Notes: generated from the sequence alone by a model not told the origin. 64,000 bases of DNA from Ensifer oleiphilus (GCF_013371465.1 NZ_JABWDU010000001.1:1231794-1295793), one strand, 5' to 3'; positions 51,266 to 60,876 are shown, counted from the first letter of the stretch. Numbers and translations: made by a program.

Positions 51266-52824
51266 TAGGCATTTTCCGTGTTGAGCAGCCGGAACGGCGT
51301 CAGGAACAGGATCTTCAGGTCGAAGAGCAGCGACCAGTTCTCGATGTAGTGAAGGTCGAAGGCGGTGCGCAGGCGGATCTTGTCGTCATTGTCGATCTCG
51401 CCGCGCCAGCCGTTGATCTGTGCCCAGCCGGTAACCCCGGGCTTTACGCGGTGGCGAGCGAAATACCCTTCGACGACATCCGAATAGGTACGGTTCTGCG
51501 TCTGTGCCAGCACCGCGTGCGGACGCGGGCCGACGAGCGAAAGCTCGCCCTTGAGCACGTTGAAGATCTGCGGCAGCTCGTCGATCGAGGACTTGCGGAT
51601 GAAACGCCCGACCGCAGTAACGCGGGGGTCGCCCTTCGTCACGGCATTGCGGGCGGTGGGGTCGCCCAAATGCGTGTACATCGAGCGGAACTTGTAGACC
51701 TCGATGGTCTCGTTGTTGAAGCCGTGGCGCTTCTGCTTGAAGATGATCGGGCCGGGCGATGTGGCTTTGACCGCAATCGCAGCGCCCAGCATGACCGGCC
51801 ACAGCAACACCAGGGCGACGACGCTGAAGAAGATGTCGAAGCCACGTTTGGCAACGGAATCCCAATCGGCGATCGGTTTGTCGAAAATATCGAGCATCGG
51901 CACTTCGCCGACATGGGAATAGCTGCGCGGCCGGAAGCGAAGGTTGTTGGCATGCGCCGCCAGTCGGATATCCACCGGCAGGATCCAGAGCTTTTTCAGC
52001 AGTTGCAGGATGCGTTTTTCAGCGGTCAGCGGCAGCGAGATGATCAGCATGTCGATGCGCGCCAGGCGCGCGAACTCGACCAGTTCATCGACGGTTCCAA
52101 GCTTGGGGTAGCCGGCAATGACATTCGGAGACCGGCGTTCGTCGCGGTCGTCGAAGATGCCGCAGATCCTGATGTCGTTGTCTGTCTGGTGTTCAAGCGT
52201 GCGGATCAGGTCCTTGGCCGGCTGGCCGCCGCCGACGACGACGGCACGACGCTCCATCGTGCCGTTGCGGGCCCAGTGTCGGATGGAATAGGCGATGAAA
52301 GCCCGTTCCGCGACGAGGAAGACCGCACCGGCGACGAACCAGCCGCCAAACCACACACGCGAATACTGGTGGCCGGACTTGAGGAAGAAGAGCGCGACGG
52401 CAATGCCGCCGAACGCAATTGCCCAGGAGGCGAGGATGCGTGGCGTGAACCGCAGCCAGGCGCGAAGGGCGGGGACCTGGTAGGTGTCGGCGAGTTGCAT
52501 GGCGGCAACGGCGAGCGCGGAGCCGCCAACGAGGATCGCAAGATACAGCGGCAGCTGATCGAAGCCCGGTTGCACATAAAGCGCATTGATGGCGTAGCCG
52601 ATGGCGAAAAGCGCGCAGAATTCGAACAGCCGCATCAGCCCCATGATCATTGCCGGCGAATAGGTGTCCGCGCGGAACTGTTCGGCAATCTGCCGGGCCA
52701 GGGGGTTGAGTTCCGCAGACGTCTCGCCGCCGGCCATTTCGTCCGGCGCACGGGTGCGTATTTCCGAAATCTTCTTGCGAAGCGCTTCCGGGTCGAAGGC
52801 TTCCGACCGCTTAAACTCGTTCAT
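51262..52824 (-). CDS. Undecaprenyl-phosphate phosphoglycosyl transferase (WcaJ/ExoY-like)
   Basis: 520-residue enzyme starting repeat-unit assembly by moving a sugar-1-phosphate to undecaprenyl phosphate. It has an N-terminal region with about four membrane helices (70-185), a Rossmann-like CoA-binding-type domain (RAVVVGGGQPAKDLIRTLEH), a fifth helix (near 335-355) and the C-terminal bacterial sugar transferase domain: KRGFDIFFSVVALVLLWPVM, FKQKRHGFNNETIEVYKFRSM-type, SLVGPRPHA, VKPGVTGWAQINGWRG. The catalytic Asp-Glu dyad region DELPQIFNVLKG is intact. Similar to the initiating enzymes of rhizobial exopolysaccharides and upp loci. Confidence 0.92.
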   Translation of the reverse strand: MNEFKRSEAFDPEALRKKISEIRTRAPDEMAGGETSAELNPLARQIAEQFRADTYSPAMIMGLMRLFEFCALFAIGYAINALYVQPGFDQLPLYLAILVGGSALAVAAMQLADTYQVPALRAWLRFTPRILASWAIAFGGIAVALFFLKSGHQYSRVWFGGWFVAGAVFLVAERAFIAYSIRHWARNGTMERRAVVVGGGQPAKDLIRTLEHQTDNDIRICGIFDDRDERRSPNVIAGYPKLGTVDELVEFARLARIDMLIISLPLTAEKRILQLLKKLWILPVDIRLAAHANNLRFRPRSYSHVGEVPMLDIFDKPIADWDSVAKRGFDIFFSVVALVLLWPVMLGAAIAVKATSPGPIIFKQKRHGFNNETIEVYKFRSMYTHLGDPTARNAVTKGDPRVTAVGRFIRKSSIDELPQIFNVLKGELSLVGPRPHAVLAQTQNRTYSDVVEGYFARHRVKPGVTGWAQINGWRGEIDNDDKIRLRTAFDLHYIENWSLLFDLKILFLTPFRLLNTENAY

Positions 52825-52882
52825 GGCTTCCTTCCGGCACTGAAGTCCTCAGGCGGGATAGCAGAAAGCCACTAAGAAACGC

Positions 52883-54055
52883 TTACGTTGCAGCCTTCGC
52901 AGGGGCCTCGGCCGATTGGTTTCGGCACAAATCCCCATAGAGCCGCAGCACTTCGGCCGTCATGACCGAGGCGGCGAACCGGGACTTGAATGTCTTCGGA
53001 GCAGGCATGACGCGAGCGGGCCAGTCCTTCTCGACGACGGCCGAAGCCATGATTGTGGCAAGCGACTGCGCGTCTGCCGGGTTCGCCAGGGCGGCGCTGC
53101 GCTCGCCGAGGATTTCCGGTATGCCGCCGACCCGACTGGCGATCACCGGTTTTTGCGCCGCCAGTGCCTCTAGGACGATGTAAGGCATCGATTCCGCCCG
53201 GGACGGAATGACGATGTTTCGCGCCAGCGCAAAGGCGTCGCGGGCATTCATGGCAGGTCGCATGGCGATCCGCCTCCCCAGTCCCTGCTCAAGCGTCAAG
53301 TCGTGATACTTCTGCTGCTGCGGGCCATCGCCGACCATCAGGGCCGAAAGCGGGCGGCCGACCATCCGTTCGGTGCGGGCGAAGGCGTCCACAAACAGAT
53401 CGGGACCCTTGAGGTCCCGCATCATGCCGATGTAGAGGAAATCGACCGCGTCCGGGCACGCCTCTACGGCCTCGAATTCGCGATCGTCGATGCCGTTGTA
53501 AATCAGCTCGTAGCGCGCCCGTGGCTTTCCGACCTTGGTAAGATAGGTCTGGCGTTCGAAATCGCAGACGAAAACCAGGGCGTCGGTCAAGCGTTCCTGA
53601 AGTCGTTCCAGCGGGAAGACTATTCTCCCGGCGAGTGATCTAGGGCTGTAGTGGAGACTGCCGCCGTGAGGCGAATAGAGGCGGGCTACGCGATACCTGT
53701 TCACCCGCAAGGCTGAACCGATGAGGCGGGCGATGGCGCCACCCTTGGCGCCGTGCCCATGCAGCACATTCGGTCGCAAACTTCTGATTTCGTTGTAGCC
53801 GCGCCAGAGCGCGGCGAAGTCCATTGGGCCAATCGAGCGATGGATCGGCATGCGCACGAGACCCAATGCCAGATGAGGCCGGATTTCGTCGAAAAGTGAG
53901 TCCTCGTAGGCTCCACCGGTCGTGCTGTCGCAGAGGATGCCGACCTCATGCCCGGCTGCCGCATGCGCCTCCGCCAGATCACGCACATGGCGGAATATTC
54001 CGCCAACAGGCGATCTGAAGCAGTGAATGATGCGCAAGGGATGCTGCAGCTGCAT
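52883..54055 (-). CDS. Glycosyltransferase family 4
   Basis: 390-residue GT-B glycosyltransferase. IHCFRSPVGGIFRHVRDLAEAH opens the acceptor domain; FLYIGMMRDLKGPDLFVDAF and VIPSRAESMPYIVLEALAAQKPVIA (EX7E) form the donor site. It follows the Wza-type gene after 5 bases and precedes the phosphoglycosyl transferase gene by 58 bases. Specific sugars unknown. Confidence 0.9.
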   Translation of the reverse strand: MQLQHPLRIIHCFRSPVGGIFRHVRDLAEAHAAAGHEVGILCDSTTGGAYEDSLFDEIRPHLALGLVRMPIHRSIGPMDFAALWRGYNEIRSLRPNVLHGHGAKGGAIARLIGSALRVNRYRVARLYSPHGGSLHYSPRSLAGRIVFPLERLQERLTDALVFVCDFERQTYLTKVGKPRARYELIYNGIDDREFEAVEACPDAVDFLYIGMMRDLKGPDLFVDAFARTERMVGRPLSALMVGDGPQQQKYHDLTLEQGLGRRIAMRPAMNARDAFALARNIVIPSRAESMPYIVLEALAAQKPVIASRVGGIPEILGERSAALANPADAQSLATIMASAVVEKDWPARVMPAPKTFKSRFAASVMTAEVLRLYGDLCRNQSAEAPAKAAT

Positions 54056-54060
54056 CGAGA

Positions 54061-54636
54061 TCAGAACAACCGTTCGCGAATGTAGATCGTATCTCCGGCC
54101 AGCACGGCGTCGGTGATGGGCACGCGACCGGTGATGATGCGGCCGTTGATCTTGCGCGTGACGTCGGCGCTTGCCTGGTTGGCGCGCGGCGAGAAGCCGC
54201 CGGCAACTGCGATCGCGTTCTGCACCGTCATTCCCGGCACATAGGCATACTGCCCAGCCTGGCCGACTTCCCCCATGATAAAGACCGAACGATAGCGATC
54301 GACTTCGATGGTGACATCCGGATCGCGCAGATAGCCTTGCTTCAACTTTGCTGCGATCATGCCTTCGAGTTCGGGCAGTGTGTGGCCGCGCGAGGCGACT
54401 GTGCCGATCAGCGGGAAGGCAACATAGCCGGCCTGATCGACCGTATAGGTACCGCTGAGGCCCGCCTGCTCGAATACGTTGATGCGCAGCCGGTCGCCGC
54501 TATCAAGCCGATAGGGCTGGATCGTCGCCTCGCTGAACGCCTTGGGCGCCGGCTGATAGCTTGCGCAGCCGCCGAGCAACATCGACAGTGCTGCCACCGC
54601 AATAGCGAGACCCGTCTTCATACCTGCGGTTGACAT
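54061..54636 (-). CDS. Wza-type polysaccharide export lipoprotein
   Basis: 191-residue outer-membrane export protein. The lipoprotein signal ends at LLGGCASYQP (Cys near residue 24, or 19 if translation begins at the ATG at 54621). A Poly_export domain (PYRLDSGDRLRINVFEQAGLSGTYTV) and a SLBB domain (VFIMGEVGQAGQYAYVPGMTVQNAI) follow. It is short compared with E. coli Wza (lacks the C-terminal amphipathic helix region), as in other rhizobial ExoF-like proteins. It is the first gene of the minus-strand chain and is divergent from the co-polymerase gene. Confidence 0.9.
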   Translation of the reverse strand: MSTAGMKTGLAIAVAALSMLLGGCASYQPAPKAFSEATIQPYRLDSGDRLRINVFEQAGLSGTYTVDQAGYVAFPLIGTVASRGHTLPELEGMIAAKLKQGYLRDPDVTIEVDRYRSVFIMGEVGQAGQYAYVPGMTVQNAIAVAGGFSPRANQASADVTRKINGRIITGRVPITDAVLAGDTIYIRERLF

Positions 54637-54842
54637 GCTGCTCTTGGGCTCCGGAAACGACCACCTCTTTCGCCGTTATCGATCCGTTAGGGTTAATAGC
54701 TGGTAAACTCGCGGTAGAATTTCGAATGGGACTGCCTGACTTGGAGGAGGGGCCGATCGCCCAGAGGTTGAGCGACCATTAACCCTTGCGTTACCATGTT
54801 CATTTACCCTCCAGCGCGATTATAAGGTTCGGAGCCAGAAGC

Positions 54843-57020
54843 ATGTCGGGAAACGGCAGCGGACAACAGGATGTGGATATCGATCTCGGCGGGCTGTTCC
54901 GCGCCGTGTGGGATCGACGCGTCAAGGTATTGCTCGCCACGGCCTGTGTCGCAGCCCTCGCTTTCGGCGCCGCAAAGATGATTGCGCCGGACTATCAGAG
55001 CGAAACACGCGTCCTCATCGAATCACGGGAACCGGAATTCAGCAGCTCGAACCAGAACGCGCAGACCGGGTCCGACCGCGTCTTCGACGAATCCGGCATT
55101 TTGAGCCAGGTTCAGGTGCTGCGCTCGGCCGACCTGATCAAGCAGGTTGCGCGAAACATGAAGCTTTACGAGCTGAAGGAGTTCGATCCTTCGGCCGATC
55201 CTTCCGCGGTCTCCGATCTGATGGTCATGCTTGGCTTGAGGAAGAATCCGCTCGAAATGCCGCCGGAAGAGCGGGTGCTGAAAGAGTTCACGTCGAAGCT
55301 TCAGGTCTATCAGGTGGAGAAATCGCGGGTGATCGCGATCGCCTTTAGCTCGAAGGATCGACAGCTGGCGGCCGCGATCCCGAACGAGATGGCCAAGGTC
55401 TTCCTGTCGCTGCAAAGCGGCGCCAAGCTCGACACCAATTCCGAGGCCAGCCGTTGGCTGGAGCCGGAGATCGCCAACTTGCGCGAGAAGGTGAGGGACG
55501 CCGAAGCCAAGGTCGCGGCCTATCGTTCGTCTTCCGATCTGCTGCCGACCGGCGAGACCACGAATTTTGCCACGCGGCAACTCACCGACATATCGACCGA
55601 GCTGACCCGTGTGCGGGGCGAGCGGGCCAATGCCGAGGCGCGCGCCGAGGGCGTGCGTGCGGCGCTCGCCAGCGGCCGCGATGCGGACACCATTGCCGAC
55701 GTCATCGGCTCGCAGACGATCCAGCGCCTGAAGGAGACTGAGGCCAATCTGCAGAGCCAGGTGGCCGACCTTTCGACGACGCTGCTCGACGGCCATCCGC
55801 GCTTGAAGGCACTGAAATCGCAAGTCGAGGGTATCAGGGCGCAAATCCGCTCGGAAACGCGGAAAATCCTCGGCAGCCTTGAAAATGAAGCGCAGGTCGG
55901 CGAATTGCGCGAGCAGCAATTGACGCAGCAGTTGAACGCACTCAAGGCCAAATCGGCCCGGGCCGGCGAGGAAGAAGTGGGCCTGCGCGCGCTTGAGCGT
56001 GAAGCAACCGCCCAGCGGCAACTGCTCGAGACCTATCTGGCACGCTACCGCGAGGCAACATCGCGCACGGTCGACGCAACGCCCGCAGATGCACGCATCA
56101 TTTCGAACGCGGTCGTCCCCACGGGCGCCAGCTTCCCCAAGGTGATGCCCATCACCATCGTTGCAGCCCTTGCCACCTTTCTCTTGAGCTGCATCATCAT
56201 CATGCTCGGGGAGCTTTTCAGCGGTCGCGCGTTGCGGCCGGTGTCGACCGGTCGCGAGCGGCCGCCGGTCCGCTCGCGACCGGCAATCGCCGCCGTCGCT
56301 GCGGCGGATGCTGGCGACGCCAAGCCGGTGATATCGCCTGCACTGAACGATGCCATCGACCTGCCGCCGCTTGTTGCAGCCGAAGCGGGGGATGCCGTGA
56401 GCGCGCCCGATGTCGAGACGGCCGAACCGGACTTCTCGATCGAAGCGGTTGCCGACCACCTGCGTGAAAACGAAGTTCGGATCGCAATCTCGGTTTCACC
56501 GGGCGGCGACGAAGGATCGACGGCGACGGTCATGCTGGCGCGCCTGATCGCCGAAGAAGATCGCAAGGTCGTGCTGATCGACCTGACGGGCTCTGCCTGC
56601 CCGACCCGCCTGATGGCACGATCGGCGCAACTTCCTGGTATCACCAACCTGCTGGCCGGCGAGGTGCCGTTCACTGAAACCATCCATGCCGACCGTTTCT
56701 CCGATGCGCACATCATTCCGCAGGGCGATGCCGATCCGCTTCTGGCGATGCGCGGCATTGAGCGGCTGCAGATGATCATCGATGCGCTGACCAATGCCTA
56801 TGATCTGGTGCTGGTCGAATGCGGGCCGGCCGACGAGAGCGCCGTGGACAAGATTGCCCGCCGCGGCGGCGCAGAGATCATCCTGTCGGCGCCGGCCGTC
56901 AGCGACGAAAGGATCGTCGAAGTCCTGACCGGTTTCGGCGAGGCTGGCTATCGCGACATCGTGCTGATGACCGGGCGCGGTGAGCCAGGCCCCGACTATA
57001 CCGATCGCCATGCGGCGTGA
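54843..57020 (+). CDS. Wzz/BY-kinase-like polysaccharide co-polymerase with degenerate Walker A
   Basis: 725-residue inner-membrane protein of the PCP-2 type. A Wzz domain with helices near residues 30-48 and 434-456 flanks a long coiled-coil periplasmic part (about 195-425). The cytoplasmic C-terminal part resembles the ExoP/Wzc kinase fold, but the P-loop reads GGDEGST (residues 554-560) where active kinases have GEGKST: the Lys is replaced by Gly. The Walker A' segment is VVLIDLTGS rather than LIDADLR, and there is no C-terminal tyrosine cluster. So it probably controls chain length and export without tyrosine kinase activity. GGAG lies about 10 bases before the ATG. It is divergent from the wza-like gene. 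Confidence 0.88.
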   Translation: MSGNGSGQQDVDIDLGGLFRAVWDRRVKVLLATACVAALAFGAAKMIAPDYQSETRVLIESREPEFSSSNQNAQTGSDRVFDESGILSQVQVLRSADLIKQVARNMKLYELKEFDPSADPSAVSDLMVMLGLRKNPLEMPPEERVLKEFTSKLQVYQVEKSRVIAIAFSSKDRQLAAAIPNEMAKVFLSLQSGAKLDTNSEASRWLEPEIANLREKVRDAEAKVAAYRSSSDLLPTGETTNFATRQLTDISTELTRVRGERANAEARAEGVRAALASGRDADTIADVIGSQTIQRLKETEANLQSQVADLSTTLLDGHPRLKALKSQVEGIRAQIRSETRKILGSLENEAQVGELREQQLTQQLNALKAKSARAGEEEVGLRALEREATAQRQLLETYLARYREATSRTVDATPADARIISNAVVPTGASFPKVMPITIVAALATFLLSCIIIMLGELFSGRALRPVSTGRERPPVRSRPAIAAVAAADAGDAKPVISPALNDAIDLPPLVAAEAGDAVSAPDVETAEPDFSIEAVADHLRENEVRIAISVSPGGDEGSTATVMLARLIAEEDRKVVLIDLTGSACPTRLMARSAQLPGITNLLAGEVPFTETIHADRFSDAHIIPQGDADPLLAMRGIERLQMIIDALTNAYDLVLVECGPADESAVDKIARRGGAEIILSAPAVSDERIVEVLTGFGEAGYRDIVLMTGRGEPGPDYTDRHAA

Positions 57021-57098
57021 GCAGCTACCGCGCCGCTTTTCAAAGCGCGTCGCGATCTGTCAGATTCGCTTAAAGCGCTTTACGTTCTTGGTCTCACG

Positions 57099-57141
57099 CA
57101 TGTCGTTATCGCAAAACCGCGGAACACTTTTGCGCGACATG
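57099..57141. repeat. RIME-like palindromic intergenic repeat
   Basis: CATGTCG-TTAT-CGCAAAA, an 11-base loop, then TTTTGCG-CGACATG: nested perfect arms of 7 and 7 bp. This matches the core of the palindromic intergenic repeats (RIME) spread through rhizobial genomes, with the typical CATGTCG termini. It lies between the convergent co-polymerase and acetyltransferase genes. It may act as terminator on both strands. Confidence 0.75.
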
Positions 57142-57180
57142 TTTTAGATCGCGAATTGAGCGTCGCAGGACCGGTGCCGC

Positions 57181-58464
57181 TTAAGCGCTATCCGCCTCGT
57201 TGATCTGGCGGTTGGTGTGCGTCTTGCGGCTGCGCGCGCGCTGGAGGAAGGCATAGACGGCCTTGTTCGCCTTGACCGTCGCCTTTGCCCGCACCACGGC
57301 CCGGTGATAACAGGCAGCGAAGCGACCGCGCAGCGTCAGCGGCAAGAGGATATCCCTCAGCGGAGTTTCAATGGTGCACCACGAGCGCTTATAGGGCTGG
57401 TCGCCAACCCCAAAGTCGAAGAGTGTCGCATCCTTTCCACAGAGCCTCTCGATCATTCTATAGAACAGAAGCTCGCCGGGACTGGCATCGCCCGCCAATT
57501 CCTCGTCGATCGAGCCGAATTGGCAGATGACATGGTCCGCCTTTCGCGAAAGGCCGGCAACGGCGACGATACGGCCGCCATGTTCCCCTCTGAGGCGGAT
57601 GGCATTGAGCTCGAGCAAGCGATCGTCGGCGACGCCACGGCGGCCGGCGATCGCATGAAAGAAGGCGCGTGTGCGATCGTCATGGAAAACATCGGGAAGA
57701 CCGAGAGCCGCAAATCGGACCGCCTTCTGACGGAAGAAGATGTCGAGCAACGCCTCTGCTTCCTGCGGGTTCTCGGCAACGACGTAGTCGTACCCCCCAA
57801 GCGCGTCCAGCCGCCGCTCTGAAATCCGCATCTTCTTGCGCCGGCGCTTCGCATTCACCTGGGCGAGCGTTTTTTCAAAGCTCGAAAGCAGCGGCAATTG
57901 AAACGAGGCATTCTGGTGCTTGACGCCGGGCAGGCTTGCCAACGGGCTTGCGGTTCCGCGCCAGTCGTGTGGCGCCTTTTCGAGCGTCACGAGATCGACC
58001 TTGTGGCGCAGATGATGATTGAGCTCGCGCGTCAACAGATTAGCAAACTCGGCCGAAGAGAAGGGCAGTGTGTCCGTTGCAAAAAGCCCGGTGTTGAGAT
58101 TGCTGTGCGGTGCACCGATCAGCCGAGCCGTGTTGAACAGGCGACCAGGCACGATCTCCAACGGCAGGATGAAGAGCAACTCGCCATCGAAAGTGCCGCG
58201 AATGATCAGCAGTTCACTGTCATGAACTTGCGCCCAGGCGGCGCACCAGTCGTAACTTTGATGCAGCGAATTGAGCACATCGGCGTCGAGCGATCGCCAT
58301 TCCTGCTCCAGCGATGCCACCGTATCATGGACTGAGATTTCGAACCGGCTCACGACGGCGTCGGACCTCGACGCAGCCTGTGCGCCGCGCTGGCCTGATC
58401 GGCCTATGGTGAGTTCGGTGTTCATCATCGGCAGAGCCGTCCGGATGCGGGTTTCGGAAGCCAT
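57181..58464 (-). CDS. CelD/BcsL-type acetyltransferase (GNAT fold)
   Basis: 427-residue protein with an Acetyltransf_6 (BcsL/FemAB-like) domain: RFEISVHDTVASLEQEWRSL at the N-terminus, LLEDIFFRQKAVRF-type helix (LLDIFFRQKAVRFAALG) and the C-terminal half LNAIRLRGEHGGRIVAVAGL with FDFGVGDQPYKRSW. Such proteins lie in cellulose and exopolysaccharide loci and probably acetylate sugar precursors or polymer. It is convergent with the co-polymerase gene. Start at 58464; an ATG at 58425 (MMNTELTIG) is possible. Confidence 0.82.
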   Translation of the reverse strand: MASETRIRTALPMMNTELTIGRSGQRGAQAASRSDAVVSRFEISVHDTVASLEQEWRSLDADVLNSLHQSYDWCAAWAQVHDSELLIIRGTFDGELLFILPLEIVPGRLFNTARLIGAPHSNLNTGLFATDTLPFSSAEFANLLTRELNHHLRHKVDLVTLEKAPHDWRGTASPLASLPGVKHQNASFQLPLLSSFEKTLAQVNAKRRRKKMRISERRLDALGGYDYVVAENPQEAEALLDIFFRQKAVRFAALGLPDVFHDDRTRAFFHAIAGRRGVADDRLLELNAIRLRGEHGGRIVAVAGLSRKADHVICQFGSIDEELAGDASPGELLFYRMIERLCGKDATLFDFGVGDQPYKRSWCTIETPLRDILLPLTLRGRFAACYHRAVVRAKATVKANKAVYAFLQRARSRKTHTNRQINEADSA

Positions 58465-58567
58465 TGAACTGGTAACTCCGCTACGATCCGCTTAATACCT
58501 CAAATATCGCCGGCGCCTTCGGGCAAGAACCAGCGAATGCAGTTAGCAAAGCATGAAGCCAGGGTGG

Positions 58568-59305
58568 CTAGAGAAAGCCCGATGCAAGCGCCTCTGCCCA
58601 TTCCGGGCGGTCTCGCTGCGCAGCCAGCCTCGACATCGCCTGGTGGTCATAAGGGACCGTGCGGAACGTCGCGCTCCAATCATCGCCGGAGCGCTCGATG
58701 ATGGCGTAGCGCGCATCCGGCGAGCCGACCTCGACCTTGTGGGCGACCGGACGATCGTCATCATAGCCCGGGCAGCCGACACTGCCGGGGTTGACCACGA
58801 GTCGTCCGTCCGCAAGTCGGATCGCCCGGGGGATGTGTGTGTGGCCGCAGAGAATGACCGGCTGTTTGATGCCTGTCGCGACGGCTTCGATGGCGTTGCG
58901 CGCCGCCTGATGGACGACGCCGTCGGCCGTCAATGCTTCGAGCCAGTAGGCTTCGTCGCTCGCAGGCGTGCCATGGCAAAGAAAGAACGCATCGCGATAG
59001 ACGCGGGTGGCGGGCAGCGTCGCCAGCCATTCGAAATGCCGAGGCTGCAATTCCGCGTGGGCGGCGCGGTCGGACTGCCCCATGTCGGCGGGGTCGAGCG
59101 TCAGCAGGTATCGGTCATGATTTCCTGAGATCGACGGGATGTCGCGCGCCATCAGGACATCGGCAGTCCGCGCCGCATTGAGCGGACCGCTTAGATGGTC
59201 GCCGAGATTGACGATGTCGGCGATGCCCAACCTGTCGATGTCGGCAAGCACCGCCTCCAGCGCGAGGTCGTTGCCATGGATATCGGAAATGATCGCAACC
59301 TTCAT
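58568..59305 (-). CDS. Metallophosphoesterase, YfcE-like
   Basis: 245-residue calcineurin-like phosphoesterase. Metal ligands: MKVAIISDIHGNDLALEAVL (Asp8, His10), IVNLGDHLSGP, SISGNHDRY and CGHTHIPRA with NPGSVGCP. AGGGGA lies six bases before the ATG at 59305; a longer frame to 59425 has no homology. It may hydrolyse nucleotides or diphosphates; substrate unknown. The DUF2842 gene ends 17 bases upstream. Confidence 0.87.
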   Translation of the reverse strand: MKVAIISDIHGNDLALEAVLADIDRLGIADIVNLGDHLSGPLNAARTADVLMARDIPSISGNHDRYLLTLDPADMGQSDRAAHAELQPRHFEWLATLPATRVYRDAFFLCHGTPASDEAYWLEALTADGVVHQAARNAIEAVATGIKQPVILCGHTHIPRAIRLADGRLVVNPGSVGCPGYDDDRPVAHKVEVGSPDARYAIIERSGDDWSATFRTVPYDHQAMSRLAAQRDRPEWAEALASGFL

Positions 59306-59322
59306 CGGTGTCCCCTTGCGGC

Positions 59323-59535
59323 TCAGCGGTCCTTTGCCGGCTTTTCCATCCATTTGATGATCAGCATGGCCGGCAGCACCCAGAGCAGGCCGGTAAAGAA
59401 GAAGTACATCAGGTGCACCCACCACGGGGCCGCGCCCAGCAACAGCGACGCGAAGGTGACGGCGGCAAGTGCATAGACGATGACGAGGATGATGATCAGG
59501 ATCGTGCCGATCAGCTTTCTGAGACGTACGGGCAT
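59323..59535 (-). CDS. DUF2842 family membrane protein
   Basis: 70 residues with two membrane helices (LIGTILIIILVIVYALAAV and MYFFFTGLLWVLPAMLIIKW) and a basic start MPVRLRKL. Family of unknown function in alphaproteobacteria. The start at 59535 is preferred to 59577, whose extension is charged and unlike the family. Same strand as and 17 bases before the metallophosphoesterase gene; divergent from ctaA, next to which it is often found. Confidence 0.82.
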   Translation of the reverse strand: MPVRLRKLIGTILIIILVIVYALAAVTFASLLLGAAPWWVHLMYFFFTGLLWVLPAMLIIKWMEKPAKDR

Positions 59536-59700
59536 TTCATTTCTTTCAAAGGGTGCGATATCCGGCCGCGACGGCATGCCGCAAAGGGTTCGGCCTTGTT
59601 TTGCATGCCGCTCTGGTGCAAATCAACGGCTTTCCGGCAGGCGCGGCGATGAACCGCTCGTTCCCCCTGCCGCCAACCCCGCGGTACCAGAGGGAAAACC

Positions 59701-60804
59701 ATGGCAGGCGTCGAATTGGCGACAGAACAGATGCTCCGAAGCGAGATCGGCAGGACCGATCGCAACCGCCGGCAGATCCGCGGCTGGCTCGTCGTCGTTC
59801 TCTTCACGCTCTTCGCGCTGGTGCTTGTCGGCGGCGCGACACGCCTGACCGAATCCGGCCTTTCGATCACCGAATGGAAGCCGATCCACGGCGTCATCCC
59901 ACCGCTGACGGCGGCGGAATGGGAAGAAGAATTCCAGCTCTACCAGCGCATTCCGCAATACCAGCAGATCAACAAGGGCATGACCGTCGGCGAGTTCAAG
60001 ACGATCTTCTGGTGGGAATGGGCGCACCGGCTCCTGGCGCGCACCATCGGTGTGATCTTCGCGGTTCCGCTTGCCTTCTTCTGGTTTACCGGCCGGGTCG
60101 AACGCCGGCTGCGCTGGCCGCTGCTCGGCATTCTGGCGCTCGGTGGCTTCCAGGGTTTCATCGGCTGGTGGATGGTGTCCTCCGGCCTGGTGGAGCGGAC
60201 CGATGTCAGCCAGTATCGCCTCGCAACCCACCTGGTCATCGCCTGCCTGATCTTTGCCGCCTGCATGTGGATCCAGCGCGGCCTTTGTCCGCATTCGGGC
60301 GACGCCGCGCCGACGGATCGCTCGCGCAAGATGGCGGCGATCATCGCCATCATGAGCTTGTTCCAGATCTATCTCGGCGCACTGGTGGCCGGCCTTGATG
60401 CGGGTTTCAGCTACAACACCTGGCCGCTGATGGATGGCGCCTTGATCCCATCCGACCTCTTCCTGCAGCATCCCTGGTGGATCAACGTCTTCGAGAACCC
60501 CAAGACCGTGCAGTTCATCCACCGGATCGGCGCTTACGTGCTCTTCGCCCTGGCGCTGATGCACGTCATCGCCTCGGTTAAGGCCGCACCTCAATCCACC
60601 CATGCGCGTCGCGCGGTCCTGCTGTTCGTGCTCGTCTGCATTCAGGCGGTCATCGGCATCACCACGCTGTTGCTGCAGGTTCCGGTCGGTTGGGGTGTCT
60701 TGCATCAGGGCGGAGCGCTGGTGGTACTCGGCTTCGCCATGGCCCATTGGCGCGGTTTCATCGGCGAATATCCGAAGCCGACCGCAATCGAGCTGCGCAG
60801 CTAA
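59701..60804 (+). CDS. ctaA: Haem A synthase (COX15 type)
   Basis: Oxidises haem O to haem A for cytochrome aa3, 367 residues with eight membrane helices. The four haem-binding histidines sit in [30 protein letters not shown] and [28 protein letters not shown] near residues 47-65 is the type 2 (COX15) signature. GAGGGA lies six bases before the ATG. A strong terminator follows. Confidence 0.95.
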   Translation: MAGVELATEQMLRSEIGRTDRNRRQIRGWLVVVLFTLFALVLVGGATRLTESGLSITEWKPIHGVIPPLTAAEWEEEFQLYQRIPQYQQINKGMTVGEFKTIFWWEWAHRLLARTIGVIFAVPLAFFWFTGRVERRLRWPLLGILALGGFQGFIGWWMVSSGLVERTDVSQYRLATHLVIACLIFAACMWIQRGLCPHSGDAAPTDRSRKMAAIIAIMSLFQIYLGALVAGLDAGFSYNTWPLMDGALIPSDLFLQHPWWINVFENPKTVQFIHRIGAYVLFALALMHVIASVKAAPQSTHARRAVLLFVLVCIQAVIGITTLLLQVPVGWGVLHQGGALVVLGFAMAHWRGFIGEYPKPTAIELRS

Positions 60805-60822
60805 AAGCGCACAATCGGAACG

Positions 60823-60854
60823 AAAAACCCGGCGAACGTCTCGCCGGGTTTTTT
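60823..60854. terminator. Bidirectional terminator between ctaA and argC
   Basis: Stem CCCGGCGA / TCGCCGGG flanked by A- and T-runs on both sides (AAAAA before, TTTTTT after) with a 5-base loop. It terminates ctaA and, on the minus strand, argC, whose stop is 23 bases away. Confidence 0.88.
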
Positions 60855-60876
60855 CGTTTACGACGGCTGTCGGCAA

